A stretch of 64,000 nucleotides of DNA from Ciona savignyi (lineage: Eukaryota > Chordata > Ascidiacea > Phlebobranchia > Cionidae), in contig CH003098.1 in the NCBI GenBank assembly GCA_000149265.1, positions 277,279 through 341,278 on the forward strand, read 5' to 3'. Shown piece after piece: positions 15,701-26,784 of this stretch (positions within the stretch are counted from its first letter, which is position 1; each line of letters starts with the position of its first letter). The notes below the pieces were generated by a model. It made no database searches. It had not been told where the DNA came from and saw only the letters and a program-made list of their open reading frames with translations. Position numbers and translations under genes: made by a program.

Positions 15701-18700
15701 GTTTGAACGAACATTCCCGTCACTTTTATTCCTTCAAACAACCCCCTACTTCTTCTTTATTTGCACAGATCACAGCCAGCAGACCACCCTCTCTTACACA
15801 ATATCGTCTTCATGTTCAACTCCTGTATAACCTCGCTTACGTCAAATCGCTCTTGCATGTCTGCACCAAGTTTTCACCGGAGGAGAGAAGGTGGGTTTGA
15901 TTCGAATCACAATATTTGTGTTTTTTGTACGCTGTATCTAATTTAGTAAGGCTGAACTCTACTGTAAATCTTGGCCTTAAAAGTGCTGTTTAGAACATAT
16001 AGCCTGTTTGATGTGGCTAAGTTTATGCCACATTTTATTAGAATAGGTGGGTGAATCCATTACACGCTCGTGCATTAATGTTCATACGAACTACATATAT
16101 AGACAGCAAATTAAGTGTAAGGTTTAATGACTGCTTATAGTGTCTATTCAAACTGTAGAATGCTTATGTTTTAACAACTGTAATATTTATACAATTTTTT
16201 TTATATGATTACTGATTTAAATTTATGTGAAATTTTAATTTAATTTATTTGCATAACGAACAACATACATGATTAAAAAATGTTTCGCTTTTTCCCTCAC
16301 ACCCCCTTTCTCCCTTTACCCATCACCCAAAGAATTTAATTTACCCCACAGGGCATGGAAGAGCAACGTCAGTACTTCTTTAGGGGGAATCCCTTTTTCA
16401 CCCACCGACCTCAACTGCCTGCTGGGTCTCGTGATACAAAATCTCAACATAAAAACCTTTAAATCGGAAGATTCAACTTCAGTGTTTGGGAACCGACTCG
16501 GCTACCTGACCACAGTGTTCTCTCCTCAGGTTTGAGTTATTTTCGTCATTAATTAGTACATGTATATCAACATGTGAGGAATGATACTTTTTTGGGCTAT
16601 TTTGGCCATTTTTCTTGGGAGTTTATTTTTTATTTTTTACGACTAGTACAGTGGATTGATTATTGTGTGTTTGCATGTGGGACTCTTGCTATTTGCATGT
16701 GGGACTGGAATTTTACCAGCCTTTGCCTCAATATATTAAGAGACATACCCATTATTAGGATCACATCCTACTATTAAGGACGGAAAAACATGCAAACCGC
16801 TCATAACAAAAGTTGGCACTCAAAGATGCTTTCATTCCGATATTATGTATAAACTGGCACAATGCATTTAATAGTTTGCCCACCGCTGTACTTTAGTTTC
16901 CAGATCTCCCACATACAATTCTTCTTAGTCGAATTTATGTTGCATTTGCTCCTTTAAAATACGTTTTTTCGAAATAGCTACTAATTCTAATTAAATTTAA
17001 GAAAAGAAGAAAAAAACTCGAAACCACAACCAATATAGCAAATCCTCATTACCAATTCGTAAAAAAACACTAATCGGTATAGAAAAAAATTAACAGACTG
17101 TCGTAAAACCAAACAAAGTTATGCTCTCTTTGTTCCGCAGTCGGTGGTGAGCACAGTGGAGCACTCCCTCCTTCCTTTCCTCCGCATTGCAACGCTCTTC
17201 CAATCCCACATCTTCAACCAACATCCGATCCCAATCGAGTCGGAGAGCAGGAACGAATTTGCGGAGCTCGTCCATATTCTTAGTAATTAACTTGTGTTTT
17301 TTACGAATATAAATATGACGAAGATTTTAGGGGATTAGAATTGTTATTTGTTGTAGTTAGAATAGAATATTCCTGTTTATCCCCGTGAATGGAAAAACCA
17401 AGGGGGTTAACACACGGGCAATTGTCAGATCACCTCACGCCCACCGTTGGGTTACCCAAGCTATTTCAGTGTGTTGTATATGATAGACACATTCCTTCAA
17501 TTTGGCAGAACCCATTTATCCGCTAGGTTCAGGCAATGTCCGTGAAGTGCCTTGGCCAAGGACACAAGCAACTAGCTAGTGACCAGTTTTGAACCTGCAA
17601 CCTTTCGGCTGAAAGGCGCCGTACTAATTCACCAGACTCTGATAGAAGCAGTATTTTTGCTAAACTTCAGTTTAGCAGTTTGCTACAACAGGTATGAACC
17701 TTATGAGCACTGTACCCAAAAACTAAGCAAAAAGGCCTACCACATTCAATCCATGTTCCACTATCACCACTTGTCAATTTGATCAAACTATCCCAAGACA
17801 ATCAAGCTTTTCTATACCACTTACATTGGCAACTAAACTTTACTCTCCAGATCTCAGTCCAACCAACAAGAACGTTAACGCCACCCAGTGTCTCAAGTGG
17901 GAATCGGCGTGGAATTTTATCACCAGGTGGTGTAAAGAGGTAAGTGTACTTCTTGCCCTGGCTGGTAGAAGTCGAGCACAACAATCGCTTGTAACAAATA
18001 CCGGGTGAATCCCCTCATCCCACCCTTAATCTGATTACTTAATACTGTAGTTATCTAATACGAGACTTTTAACAAACATACCTTAATCCAATATATTTAA
18101 ATGGGCCAATTAGAAATGGAGTCCTATCGAATAATAAACATACATTGAAATAACTTCTGTCTAAGGCTCCGACTCAACTGTGTGCACGATTATCTGTTGC
18201 AACGATTCTTATTTACCCACTCCCTTGTACACATCAGAGTATTCAATCCACCCACCGATTATTTAGTTATTTTGTTTAAAACAGCAATTACCACACCCTC
18301 TTCTTACCGTCCTCAACTAAATGATTTCGTATTCAGCTCAACGTAATCTTTATACTGACAAATAAAACTCAAATTTCACTTTATAGTGTTGGTATCTTGT
18401 AATTTTAATATTTAACATTTGGTTCTTATAGTATTGCTATATGTTAACCGTCCACATTTCAGATAAACGAATTCGTGGAGTCGGACGTGGTCATTTCGCG
18501 ACAACTGATCAGCAGCAACAAGGAGTGGTATCCACCGAAGTTGATTGAGTTGCCTCACGACTATAGCGCTCTCTTTCAACGATACCGACAAGTGGTGAAT
18601 AACATACGTAGTTTTTATATTTTGTTATTCCCGATTTCGCAATTTCGTTACGTCACTCCATTGCTGTCTCTACAGGAGGCGTTCTACTAATTATTCTTCC

Positions 18701-20502
18701 TATCGCCCGAATACCAACTGACCTCACAAAATGAGCTGTCACTCAAAATCCTGACATAGGAAGTCTTAGATTTTTTAACAATTTAAAATTAAAACTTGCA
18801 TCTGCAACCTAAACTCAAAACCGTCTAAATTTTTACTTAATTCACAAAGTACTGCTCCTTTGTTACAAAACTTCACAACTACACACACCACACGGCACGC
18901 AACCTAGCACATGCTGCTCGTCACATCTTGCCGCTCATAGAGATCCATAAATTGGTTATATGCCATCTTCACGTATCTAATCGTTTGTAAACTTTAACTT
19001 TATTGGCATTGGCCAAACTGATTCGTTTGGTGAGTTAGTGCGGTGCCTTTCAGATTAATCTGACGATTGCCCGTGTGTTAACACCCCTTTCGTTTTCCCA
19101 TTCGCGGAAATGAATATAAATATTCTATCCTATTCCAAAAATTGCATGTTCAAATATTTATTCCGTTTTTTTTTCGACTTGCTGAATCCGGTATTGCATC
19201 CGATTTCTTTTAATCCATTACGAGTCAATCGCGTAAACTATACGGGTATGTTGTATATGCAAGCTGCAAATAAAAGGTCGGTTAATTGTTTTTACAATCT
19301 TTTTAATATTTAAATATATCCTAATCCTTTTTTTTAATATCTTGTATAATACGATAGCGTGATATTCAATTCGAGATTGTTTCATAAACCGTCATTTTGT
19401 TTTTTTCGCTAAAACACCGTTTGGTCCAGGTTTGTGACAAGTGCAAGTTAGTTCCCAAGGACCCAGCCATTTGCCTGGTGTGCGGCTCCTACATCTGCTA
19501 CAAGAGTTCGTGCAAACCCGAGGACGGTGACGCGGATATGCAGGGTACGATGTCGCGACTCATCGAAGCCGACCGAATGTTGCGTCAGGGGAATGCCGCC
19601 ACTCGCCACTCGAAGCGCTGTGGAGCCGGCACCTGCATTTTGCTCCTTGTCAACTCGTCGATAGTGGTCGTGATACGAGGAACGAGAGCGTGCATATGGG
19701 GTAAGCTGTGTTTTGCACGGGTGAAAGTTTACTTTATAACATTCTTAACTTTTGACATGTTTGAAACTTTCTCATTTTATCGTGTTTTCCCTTTTCCGTG
19801 ATAAAAGACAAAATCTCTTTTTGTAAAGAAAATGAATAAATCGTGCACAAACAATAATAATAATAGAATATCAGAAAATTAGCAATCTGCAATCCATGTG
19901 TAATTATATCTCTTTTTAAACCTTGACCATAGTGTGCCGCAGGCTGCGACACGCAGTTCATATATTTTCTGTCTCAGTAATTATGTTCCTTTTCACCAAC
20001 AACTCGTCAGGAAACTCGTTAATAGTAATCATTTTTTTTTAATTTGTTTTATCGAGCTTAGTTTCGACCCATGTTGGGCTCCTCAGCTAAAACCGATTTT
20101 TTTAAACAGCGGTATATGAATCGGCCGCGTTAACCATTCGGTCACAAGACCGTACGAGAAAAGGAATATTATTTATTTTTTTATCGTGCTAATTTTAAAA
20201 CCGTTAGGCTCGTCCCTAAGACCGTTTTTGCATAGAATTGGAATGTGAATCTCTCCGTTAAACAGTTGGCCACACGTCCGTTCTATCGTGATCATTTCAC
20301 ACAACCTGTGTTTTGTATCAAGTCATTTCTTCGTTCAGGCACTTTATACTTGGACGCACACGGGGAGGAAGACAAAGGGTGGAAACGAGGAAAACCGCTT
20401 TTTCTTAAAAAAGAACGTTCGGAGCTTCTTGAGCGACAGTGGATCCAGCATTCGTTCGACAACTCGTGCAAGAACTGGGCGGCCCATCGACAGACCTTGT
20501 GA
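753..20502 (+). CDS. UBR3: UBR3-type E3 ubiquitin-protein ligase, C-terminal part (5' end outside window)
   Basis: RING-type E3 ubiquitin ligase of the N-recognin-like UBR family; UBR3 ubiquitinates cytosolic substrates with an E2 partner. I reconstruct 31 exons: 753-910, 1618-1724, 2026-2178, 3360-3438, 3941-4143, 4512-4671, 5278-5458, 6154-6221, 6511-6645, 6850-7045, 7392-7574, 7899-8005, 8307-8397, 8870-8994, 9446-9554, 9709-9876, 10269-10339, 10714-10896, 11189-11357, 12015-12257, 12986-13132, 14009-14225, 14519-14766, 15277-15443, 15769-15890, 16352-16529, 17141-17282, 17851-17939, 18463-18594 (or 18591), 19430-19700, 20339-20502. All junctions are AG/GT and phases agree, giving 1,587 in-window residues and a TGA. 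A split RING-H2 is visible: CVIC (window residues 924-927), CGHHVHFAC (1026-1034) and CPMC (1060-1063), with a long loop between as in UBR1-3. The C-terminal block contains CLVCGS, CYKSSC and LDAHGEEDKGWKRGKPLFL, typical of UBR3 rather than UBR1/2. The UBR box is not in the window. Confidence 0.92.
2207..2408 (+). repeat. tRNA-derived SINE (Cics-1-like), 5'-truncated
   Basis: Matches the body of the full copy at 58672-58976: GGCAAGGCACT, an AACACACTGCAA block, CCGTGTGTTAAC and the GGGGATAAA...TATC tail. The head with the pol III boxes is missing. It lies in a UBR3 intron. Confidence 0.7.
2510..2702 (-). repeat. tRNA-derived SINE (Cics-1-like), diverged
   Basis: Reverse-oriented copy: TGCAGTGTGTTGTGTAT, AACCCATTAAGTCC, then CCCAAGGTCACAACC and the reversed head CTGATAAGCGACACACTAACC. 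It sits close to the plus-oriented fragment at 2207-2408, so the two copies face each other within one intron. Confidence 0.65.
10412..10582 (-). repeat. tRNA-derived SINE (Cics-1-like)
   Basis: Reverse-oriented copy in a UBR3 intron. On the minus strand it keeps an intact-looking pol III B box, GGTTCGAAC, within GCAGGTTCGAACTGGTCGC, which supports a tRNA origin for the family. Confidence 0.7.
11430..11592 (+). repeat. tRNA-derived SINE (Cics-1-like), partial
   Basis: Plus-oriented copy beginning AAAGGGTTGCAGATTCGAAA (B-box region), then TGTCCTTGGACAAGGCAC and the AATACACAACACTCTG block. A short (TA)n tract follows near 11641. It lies in the UBR3 intron after the coding exon ending at 11357. 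Confidence 0.7.
12321..12620 (+). repeat. 30-bp tandem repeat, ten units
   Basis: Ten head-to-tail 30-bp units, most reading GTCTAAAAAATTTTTAGATT followed by GAAAATTTAA. Each unit contains the self-complementary core TCTAAAAAATTTTTAGA. It lies in the UBR3 intron between the two halves of the RING. Because 30 is a multiple of 3, the array gives an open frame on the minus strand with a repeating 10-residue motif. I regard that frame as accidental. Confidence 0.95.
14878..14955 (-). repeat. SINE fragment (Cics-1-like)
   Basis: Reverse-oriented 3' part only: GGCAATCGTCAGATTACCTC, GGATTACCGGAGG and GTGTGTTGTGTATAA. It lies in the UBR3 intron after the exon ending at 14766. Confidence 0.65.
15172..15240 (+). 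repeat. SINE fragment (Cics-1-like)
   Basis: Short plus-oriented fragment, TATACAATACACTGCAATAT through CACGAGGGAATCTGACATTC, matching the middle of the SINE. It is just upstream of the UBR3 exon at 15277. Confidence 0.5.
17355..17640 (-). repeat. tRNA-derived SINE (Cics-1-like), near full length
   Basis: Reverse-oriented and nearly complete. It starts with the tail (ATATTCCTGTTTATCCCCGT), continues through AACACACGGGCAATTGTCAG and AGTGTGTTGTATATGATAG, and ends in the reversed tRNA-like head (AACCTGCAACCTTTCGGCTG). Confidence 0.8.
18675..18967 (+). mobile_element. TTAA-type miniature inverted-repeat element, internally deleted copy
   Basis: Starts GGAGGCGTTCTACTAATTA and ends GGTTATATGCCATC, the two ends being imperfect inverted repeats of each other as in the copies at 44256 and 45758. 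About 165 bp of the middle is missing relative to those copies. The flanking tetranucleotides are TACA and TTCA rather than clean TTAA. It lies about 80 bp downstream of a UBR3 coding exon. Confidence 0.75.
19032..19132 (+). repeat. SINE fragment (Cics-1-like)
   Basis: Plus-oriented: GTGAGTTAGTGCGGTGCC head joined by deletion to AATCTGACGATTGCCCGTGT and the tail AATATTCTATCCTATTCC. It lies in the penultimate group of UBR3 introns. Confidence 0.65.
20055..20158 (-). repeat. Second tRNA-derived SINE family (tRNA-Ser/Leu-like head)
   Basis: On the minus strand the head reads GTCTTGTGACCGAATGGTTA followed by ACGCGGCCGATTCATATACC. This resembles the 5' half and A box of class II tRNAs (consensus in this window TGGCCGAATGGTTAACGCG). 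Other copies are at 20200, 24366, 35012, 36528 and 56033. Confidence 0.55.
20200..20285 (-). repeat. Second SINE family, diverged copy
   Basis: The minus strand shows GACGTGTGGCCAACTGTTTA and, 50 bp on, AAACGGTCTTAGGGACGAGC, the same order as in the other copies. It lies in the last UBR3 intron, about 50 bp from the final exon. Confidence 0.5.
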
Positions 20503-21315
20503 CAACCGCAGTTCATTTTCGTTTTTAGGAGGGTTCGGTTGCTGATTTCTTCGCCATATTTGTGCTCCTGACGCAACAACAGTGTTAGCGCAATTCTCTG
20601 CACTTGTATCTCGGGGTAGCTATTTATAAATGCATACTTTATAACGCGGCGACCAACACTCGTTGTCATTCTATTTAGCGAGACGACTAAAGTTCTTCAG
20701 AAATGTTGCCATAACGTATCTTTTAGCGTAAGTGTTGCCCGATTTTTTTCGATGATATTACAAAATACACGCAAACATGCTTCCTTATTTTTATACTTTT
20801 TCGTCGAAAAAAAAACAACAAAAATTTCTCAAGAATGTTTAAAAGCTTACTTTCTCTAAGATCAGTCTTTGGCATACGATTTTAACTTATGATGTTATAA
20901 AAACTTATCCGAGCCTCGGATTTTTAAACCAGTACTAGATTCGAACCCGGGCCACTGGATTAACGTTCCCCACGAATTTTAATCGAGGCGTTTTAAATTA
21001 GGTTGAACATTTGCAAATCCTTTACCAGTGCTTAGTTAGTGCTTCAAGCTGCTTATGACTTTAAAAAGCATTAAAGTTTGGAAAACTAGACCGCATTTAT
21101 TGTTGAATAATTTTTAAGTTTTCCCGAATGGAGGATTTCAAGACTCTATAATTTGTCAGACACGAATCGAATCATTATAACACTGCCAATCTGTAAGAAA
21201 AAGTATACTGCGGCGATAGAAAATCGTTGAGATTTTAATCAGTTTTGTGCATGTCCTGTTCGATCGTATGGTTGAGCGCCGATAACTTACGACGAAAAAA
21301 GATTGAGTGAATTTT

Positions 21316-21738
21316 GGAGGCTTCAACCAATTATTCTGACCTCACAAGAAGACCTGTCGCTTAAAATCCCACCACATAAAGTCTTAATCTTTTTTCATAA
21401 TTAAAAATTAAAACTTGGATCTGCAACCTAAACCCAAAATCCTCCAAAATTTTACTTTAAAATTTTGAGCTGGTACCAAATTTTTGAGTGGTAATTTGAG
21501 CTGGGAAATTTTTCCTAACAAAACGGCAAGTGGACGCACAATCCACACCTTTATTTCACGAAGCTCTTCTCAAAACTTACAAAGTTGGACGGATAAACAA
21601 AACACGCTGGAGCCTAGCACATGCTTCTTCCAATCGTACACACATTGGGGAATCACCACCATTGTTACTCAGCAAAACGCTCGGGCCACATGTCAGTTCA
21701 GGCCGCACATAGATGACTATTAATTTGTAATGCGACAT
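21316..21738 (+). mobile_element. TTAA-type miniature inverted-repeat element, diverged copy
   Basis: Starts GGAGGCTTCAACCAATTATT. It shares with the copies at 44256 and 45758 the blocks GGATCTGCAACCTAAAC, CCTAGCACATGCT and TTGGGGAATCACCACCATTG. A short open frame inside it is not a gene. Confidence 0.75.
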
Positions 21739-21821
21739 TTCTATTTTAATGTAGTCACTGAAAGTAAAAGAAACATTATAAAGAGAGTATCACTTGTTAG
21801 TTCCTGCAACGTACAAGTGTT

Positions 21822-21985
21822 ATCACACGAACAATCGTCAGATGACCTTGTACTCCTACTCTGGTTACAGGGGCTATTGTAGTGTTTGTTTTTTAATAAG
21901 GCGCACTGTTTAAGTTTAACCCATTAATTTACTTGGTTCTTCAACATGCCAACTCAGTGCCTTGTAAAAGTACGCAACCCACGAG
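21822..21985 (-). repeat. SINE (Cics-1-like), diverged partial copy
   Basis: Reverse-oriented: GTTATCACACGAACAATCGT, GGGGCTATTGTAGTGTTTGT, TTAACCCATTAATTTACTTG and AACTCAGTGCCTTG. The tRNA-like head is not recognisable. Confidence 0.5.
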
Positions 21986-22753
21986 TTGGTACCTCTTCGT
22001 TCCAACAACTCGTCGCCGTAAACGACTAAACGGAAAAAAGTTAAATCGCAAACAGAGCTTGAACCCCGTGGAATAATGGGTTTGAAATAATGTAACAATA
22101 TTTTCAACATATACAGTCATTATTTTTCAAATTACCGTGTTATACATGAGTTCAATAATAATTTGCACAGTATTTAGGACCACTTGGATTTAAATGACAA
22201 ATCTGATTAGCCCAGGGTAAAAAAACATTCAACCCACACATCAATGCAAGCCGCTTGTGACCGTTTTATTCAGTTCATTGACAATTCTCCTAATAGCACA
22301 TTCTTTCCTATATCAATTTAAGGTTACTAAGGACATTTCAACTGAACAGTCCATTGGCAAGAATCACATATGCCCAAACCCTAATCACAACGGAAGTCAT
22401 ACTTGTGCATACTAGTTATAAAGACAACCAAATTACAATGTATTTGCATGTTATTAGGTTAATTACTTAATCGATTTTCTAACGTGTAGTTAACATGATT
22501 TAAAGTGGGTATTGTGTCTAACAACCAAATGTTATTTCAGACTTCATAGGTCAAATGGTATGCCATTGGGCTTGGAAATGAGATTTATTAAATTAGGGTC
22601 GCGTGCGCCGCGTTTTACTTTTATCATAATAGCGGCAATCGATAATATAACAGCAGGTTATTTTGCAATTATTGGTAGCAATCTATCAATGTCCGGTATT
22701 GCTTTGTTTCTTCAAGTGCTGGAACCACCGCAATTTTTACTGGTCACCCCAAT

Positions 22754-22933
22754 TTAAAAGCAGTTTCTCCGACTGTTCTGAATGTCGTCAAAAATGTCAC
22801 GGCGTTCGCAGATCTCAATTAGGTTCACGGTTAACAGCGGTACCGCAGCGGGTAGATGTTTGATCAATCTCCGTGAGATATGCATCCTGAATCTTGTCAG
22901 GTCGACGAAGGCGGCACGACCAACCGGTTTCTT
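22754..22933 (-). CDS. Unassigned candidate terminal exon (60 codons)
   Basis: On the minus strand an acceptor-like TATCTGCAAAAAACGCAG precedes an open frame beginning KKPVGRAAFVDLTRF and ending in NSRRNCF with a TAA stop. The stretch is richer in CpG than its surroundings and the residue mix looks protein-like. I do not recognise the family and could not find a partner exon with matching phase upstream. It may be part of an unfound gene, an old gene fragment, or chance. Confidence 0.15.
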   Translation of the reverse strand, partial: KKPVGRAAFVDLTRFRMHISRRLIKHLPAAVPLLTVNLIEICERRDIFDDIQNSRRNCF

Positions 22934-23626
22934 CTGCGTTTTTTGCAGATAGAATAAACGCGATAAGGAAATCCCACGCAGTTGTGATTTTCCGTATATA
23001 GATTCTCTGGACAATGCACCGAGCGCTTGCCTGCGGCTGCAGAAATCAACTCTGTTCTGTCGTTAATGACACACATCGGGGTAACCCGACCTTGCAAAGC
23101 TTCACACCGAGTTTTGACAACAGGTAAATTTGAGATAATCCGAAAACAATCCAACGGCGCTGACGCGATGGCCGCTGTGTTTTTCGGGTCCGGAAACCCC
23201 TTTCAACTTGCAATGTGTTGCCAAACATATTTATAAACAGTGTGCCAGTCCGGCTGCCAGCTAAACACAAACAAACCGATCTTGTGAAAAGGCAGAAGGG
23301 TTTCCCACGCTTCGAAGATGCAGATTTCATCTCCGAAAACAATAGCACTTGTATTTTCACACGAAATACATAAACTTTGGACAATTTTTTAAATAAAACT
23401 TCAGAAATATGCAAACGCCCAATGTAGCTGGTCTTAAATGGGATACATTTTATATTTTTTAACAAATGTCGAAGTGTATTTGCAAGACAATGGATAGGAC
23501 AGGGTAATGTTAATGGTATACATAAGGACATATACAGTCTTTCAAAGACCTTTAAATTACTTAACCTTTTATACTTATGGTTGCGGCCCATATAAAAAGT
23601 TTTTAAGAAACGCCGATAAATCTTTA

Positions 23627-23629
<3 letters not shown>

Positions 23630-23681
<52 letters not shown>
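23630..23681. repeat. (TA)n microsatellite
   Basis: Uninterrupted alternating TA run of about 50 bp. It creates runs of Ile-Tyr codons in both strands' open frames, which are artefacts. Confidence 0.97.
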
Positions 23682-24365
23682 CACGATTTTGTTTTGCCAC
23701 TGTCCCATTTAGGGCACATTATACAAGTGTTTTTCCCAACTTTTGTGTGAGCGGTTTGCATTTCATCCGACACATTGCCGTATTGTTGCTATAATTGGAT
23801 GGTATACTAAGTCGTGTGTTAAGTTTTAAAGCTTCAAATAACACAGCAATAAATGCGAACCGCATTTTCATGTATGGGTTGCAAGTCTGTACCTGATTGT
23901 TACCTAGAAGTTGTACGGCCATGCTGGTTGTGGGTTGCGCACTGGTCAAATGAGTGACGCTAATTCCTACTTTCGCGTCTGTGAAAAATAGATGCGATAA
24001 AAGAATTCTAGTTGCTGGAATCTTAGAACGAAGTGAATTCTTGTTAAACCAAACCACACCTGTTATAGGTTAGCAAAACCTGTAATTGCTTGTTGGACTT
24101 GCTAATATTACTTCTGTTTTTAACAACAGTATTGTCGGAATTCATATCGCCTACATTAATTTTTGTGTGTATTTTGGACCGAGACGTCGAGTAACTTTCC
24201 CCTTTTAATTAAAATATTGAAAAAATCTAATACTTTATGTTAATACGTTTAACTGTACCGGGGAAAAGTGAAAGTTTTGTCAGGATACTAAATCATCTTT
24301 GCAACACAATCCGCGTAAACGATTTTCCGGTCTACTTTTTTTTAATCAATAATAAACACTTTCCC

Positions 24366-24436
24366 GAGACCGTTTTGTGACCACAATTCGGTCGTTGTAT
24401 CGGTCGCGTTAACAATTCGACCACACGATCGTCCAA
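24366..24436 (-). repeat. Second SINE family, fragment
   Basis: The minus strand shows GATCGTGTGGTCGAATTGTT followed by AACGCGACCGATACAACGAC, the tRNA-like head of the family seen at 20055 and 56033. Confidence 0.5.
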
Positions 24437-25225
24437 ACTTAACCGAATTGAAACATATAAGAACCAGAACTTTCAAAAGTGCTTAAACTCAGTACGAACG
24501 GTCGAAATCTACAGTTTTTGGGCCAATAATACACAGATGAAAAAAAGTTGGAATTTTATGCGGCGCCGCCATTTTTGATATTTTACCTATTTAGCCTCTG
24601 AAGTTTCGACCGCAAATCCGGTCTAACTCTTCTTGGCCACGGGGTGTTTCGCGTGTCGGGTAATTTTGCATTATCACTCAGTGTTTGATAAACTGTCTTC
24701 TAATCACAAGTGCAATGTGTGTAATCCCATGTTTGTCCGGTCATGCAACCGCCAATCAACGGAAAGCAGACGGATCTTTCCCTCGGATTTAGAGCGTCGC
24801 GTTTGACATACGGGGGAGGCTGTGTGACGTGACAAGTCAACTCTATGTCGTATTGCGTTCTGCTAGGCAACAGGAATAGGTATTAAGCGCGGAAACAAAA
24901 AGTTACTTCCTTGCGGATACGAAATTCCAACGGAACTGCACATTGTACTTCATTTAAACAGACAAGTGAAGCCATGATTATTCCGTGTAATACATCCCGC
25001 GCTGTTACGAAACGATTTATATTTTTAGCTCTAACATTCCGTTTTTTTTACAAAATAACGTAATGTTAAACTCGTTTTGAATAAACGTATTTTGCCATAA
25101 AAGATCACCTCCACGTACGGACCAACCTTATTTAGCGTGCTCGCATTCTAAGCGCTATACATTTTGAGTGTATGACGTAATTATTCTAAGTGGTTAATTC
25201 AGATTTGATTGCACGCGTATGCCAG

Positions 25226-25233
25226 TGACGTCA
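25226..25233. promoter_or_regulatory. CRE-like palindrome TGACGTCA
   Basis: Perfect 8-bp CREB/ATF consensus in the CpG-richer intergenic block. It is a motif match only; an 8-mer can occur by chance and no transcription start is identified nearby. Confidence 0.25.
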
Positions 25234-26348
25234 TTGTATTTAAAGTGCGTGACGCATTTGGTCGTGAACTTGTCGGCGCCCGCATTTAAGTGCACCCGCC
25301 TGGCCCCCGGAATAATTACCTTAATATAAACAAAACTTTGTGTAGTAATGGCGCAATTAAAGTGATCGTGTAGCGGTTAGCGTTCGAGCAAGCACAGTTG
25401 CAAGTTACGACCTATACGGGTCGGTTCTCTGCTGTGGGAAAATATGACGGAAACTAACGTTTATTTACATGCTCTGTTCGTTTAGAACGCACTTTGCTTT
25501 CCGTCTGTTTGCGAGTGGTATGCAATTCAAAGTTTCCGCGCTCCAAACTTCACATTTGTTCATACAATAATTTTAGGTCTTGACGAGATATACGAAAATT
25601 AAAACGTTAGAATACCTCCACATTTCCGCACTAAAGCGCGTGATAAAATGGGACGCACAAATGAATCATTTAAGATACCGATGGAATTTATTTATACTGT
25701 TAATCGACTTTGACATAACCATCTTATCGGAAAATTTTCGTCATAGACACGTTTGTGACAGACATCTGTGCTTGCAATCATGGAATTGTTTATTTTAGTT
25801 TCATGCAGGTGACGCTTCAAGCTATGTTTGTTTTTTCGTTTTTTTTGACAGAAATGTGGAAGTTTAAGTCTAAATTCGTGTTCCGCAATTTATATCCTTT
25901 GCGCTTACGGCTAGAAAATAATTTAATTTTGAACGATATTATGTCCGTAAATAAGCCCGTGTGTACGTGTAACGCTATTAAATTCAAGGCAAATTACTCT
26001 GCACGGTACTTTAGTCGACAAACTGTAGCGACCGCTAATGAGATCTTGACACTATTTAGCCCGGTCGGCTTAAGCGCTAACACTCTTAACGAAAACTACC
26101 AGCAGATTTACTCAGTATTGATATTAAAACCATAGCCCGAAAACAAACTATTAAACAGATTAGAATAGGTCTGGATACACAAGATCATCTGAATCGTATA
26201 TCACGAATTCGGTGTAATATAGATTCCCAGCAAAGCGTCCCACTGTATATAAATTGGGACTTCGCGTCGAGATGATAAGACATGAATTATGCAAGGTGTG
26301 ATCCGACGAAAATGCGTTTTACAGTGAATATAAAATTAGTTATGAAAT

Positions 26349-26362
26349 GTTGCTAAGGCAAC
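26349..26362. promoter_or_regulatory. RFX X-box-like site GTTGCTAAGGCAAC
   Basis: A 14-bp near-palindrome fitting the RFX X-box pattern GTNRCC-(0-3)-RGYAAC with one mismatch. RFX sites commonly mark ciliary-gene promoters in animals. No gene with a nearby start was found, so function is unknown. Confidence 0.3.
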
Positions 26363-26711
26363 CGCTTTTGCCCGTACGGTCAGCGCATTGTTAATAAAAC
26401 GAAATGCGGTTAAAAATTAATATTGGATGCTGTTCAATGGTAAACGCTTACAACCGGTACTGTACCCCATTAACGGTGTCCTACAGTTTTTAAGTAGGGT
26501 AAAGTTTTTGCGCCATGATCGCTGTAAATTTGGTATAAATAAAGTAATTTTATCGACTTAATTACACAAAAATATCATTAATCGCGCAAATGGTGTATAT
26601 TGAGACTAATTGTATCGAAATTGTCGGTTTGAGCGAATGGAAGAAGCGGCATTTAAAATATTTTTGGTTCCAACCTGAAATCTCAGCATGCAGGATTAAT
26701 ACGATCAGATC

Positions 26712-26784
26712 CGGCGATGGCCTAATGGTCGTCGCTAATTGAACAAATGAGATGAGACACAGGTTTGCGCGCGGTCGAAACCCC
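26712..26784 (+). other. tRNA-like relic (A-box and B-box spacing)
   Basis: TGGCCTAATGG at 26718-26728 fits an A box, and CGGTCGAAACCC about 45 bp on approximates a B box. I cannot fold it into a full cloverleaf, so it is more likely a tRNA-derived SINE head or relic than a working tRNA. A similar TGGCATAATGG occurs near 42799. Confidence 0.25.

Larger units (their letters stand above)
20503..22753. other. UBR3 3' flank and repeat-bearing intergenic sequence
   Basis: Non-coding downstream flank of UBR3. The first good polyadenylation-like hexamer I see is ATTAAA at 21070, about 570 nt after the stop; I am not sure it is used. A T-arm-like GGGTTCGAATC lies on the minus strand near 20940-20960 with no complete tRNA around it. 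The rest is repeats listed separately. Confidence 0.5.

Noticed and set aside
753-20502. Assignment as UBR1 or UBR2
   Set aside because: The C-terminal blocks (LDAHGEED, GKPLFL, split RING with CPMCRQ and LPC) match the UBR3 type better. The diagnostic N-terminal UBR box is outside the window, so a formal check is still a profile search.
20930-20965. tRNA gene suggested by a perfect T-arm-like GGGTTCGAATC
   Set aside because: No acceptor stem, D-arm or anticodon arm could be built around it on the minus strand.
23046-23708. 220-codon minus-strand open frame with a long Ile-Tyr run
   Set aside because: The run is the (TA)n microsatellite translated; the rest has no domain or splice support.
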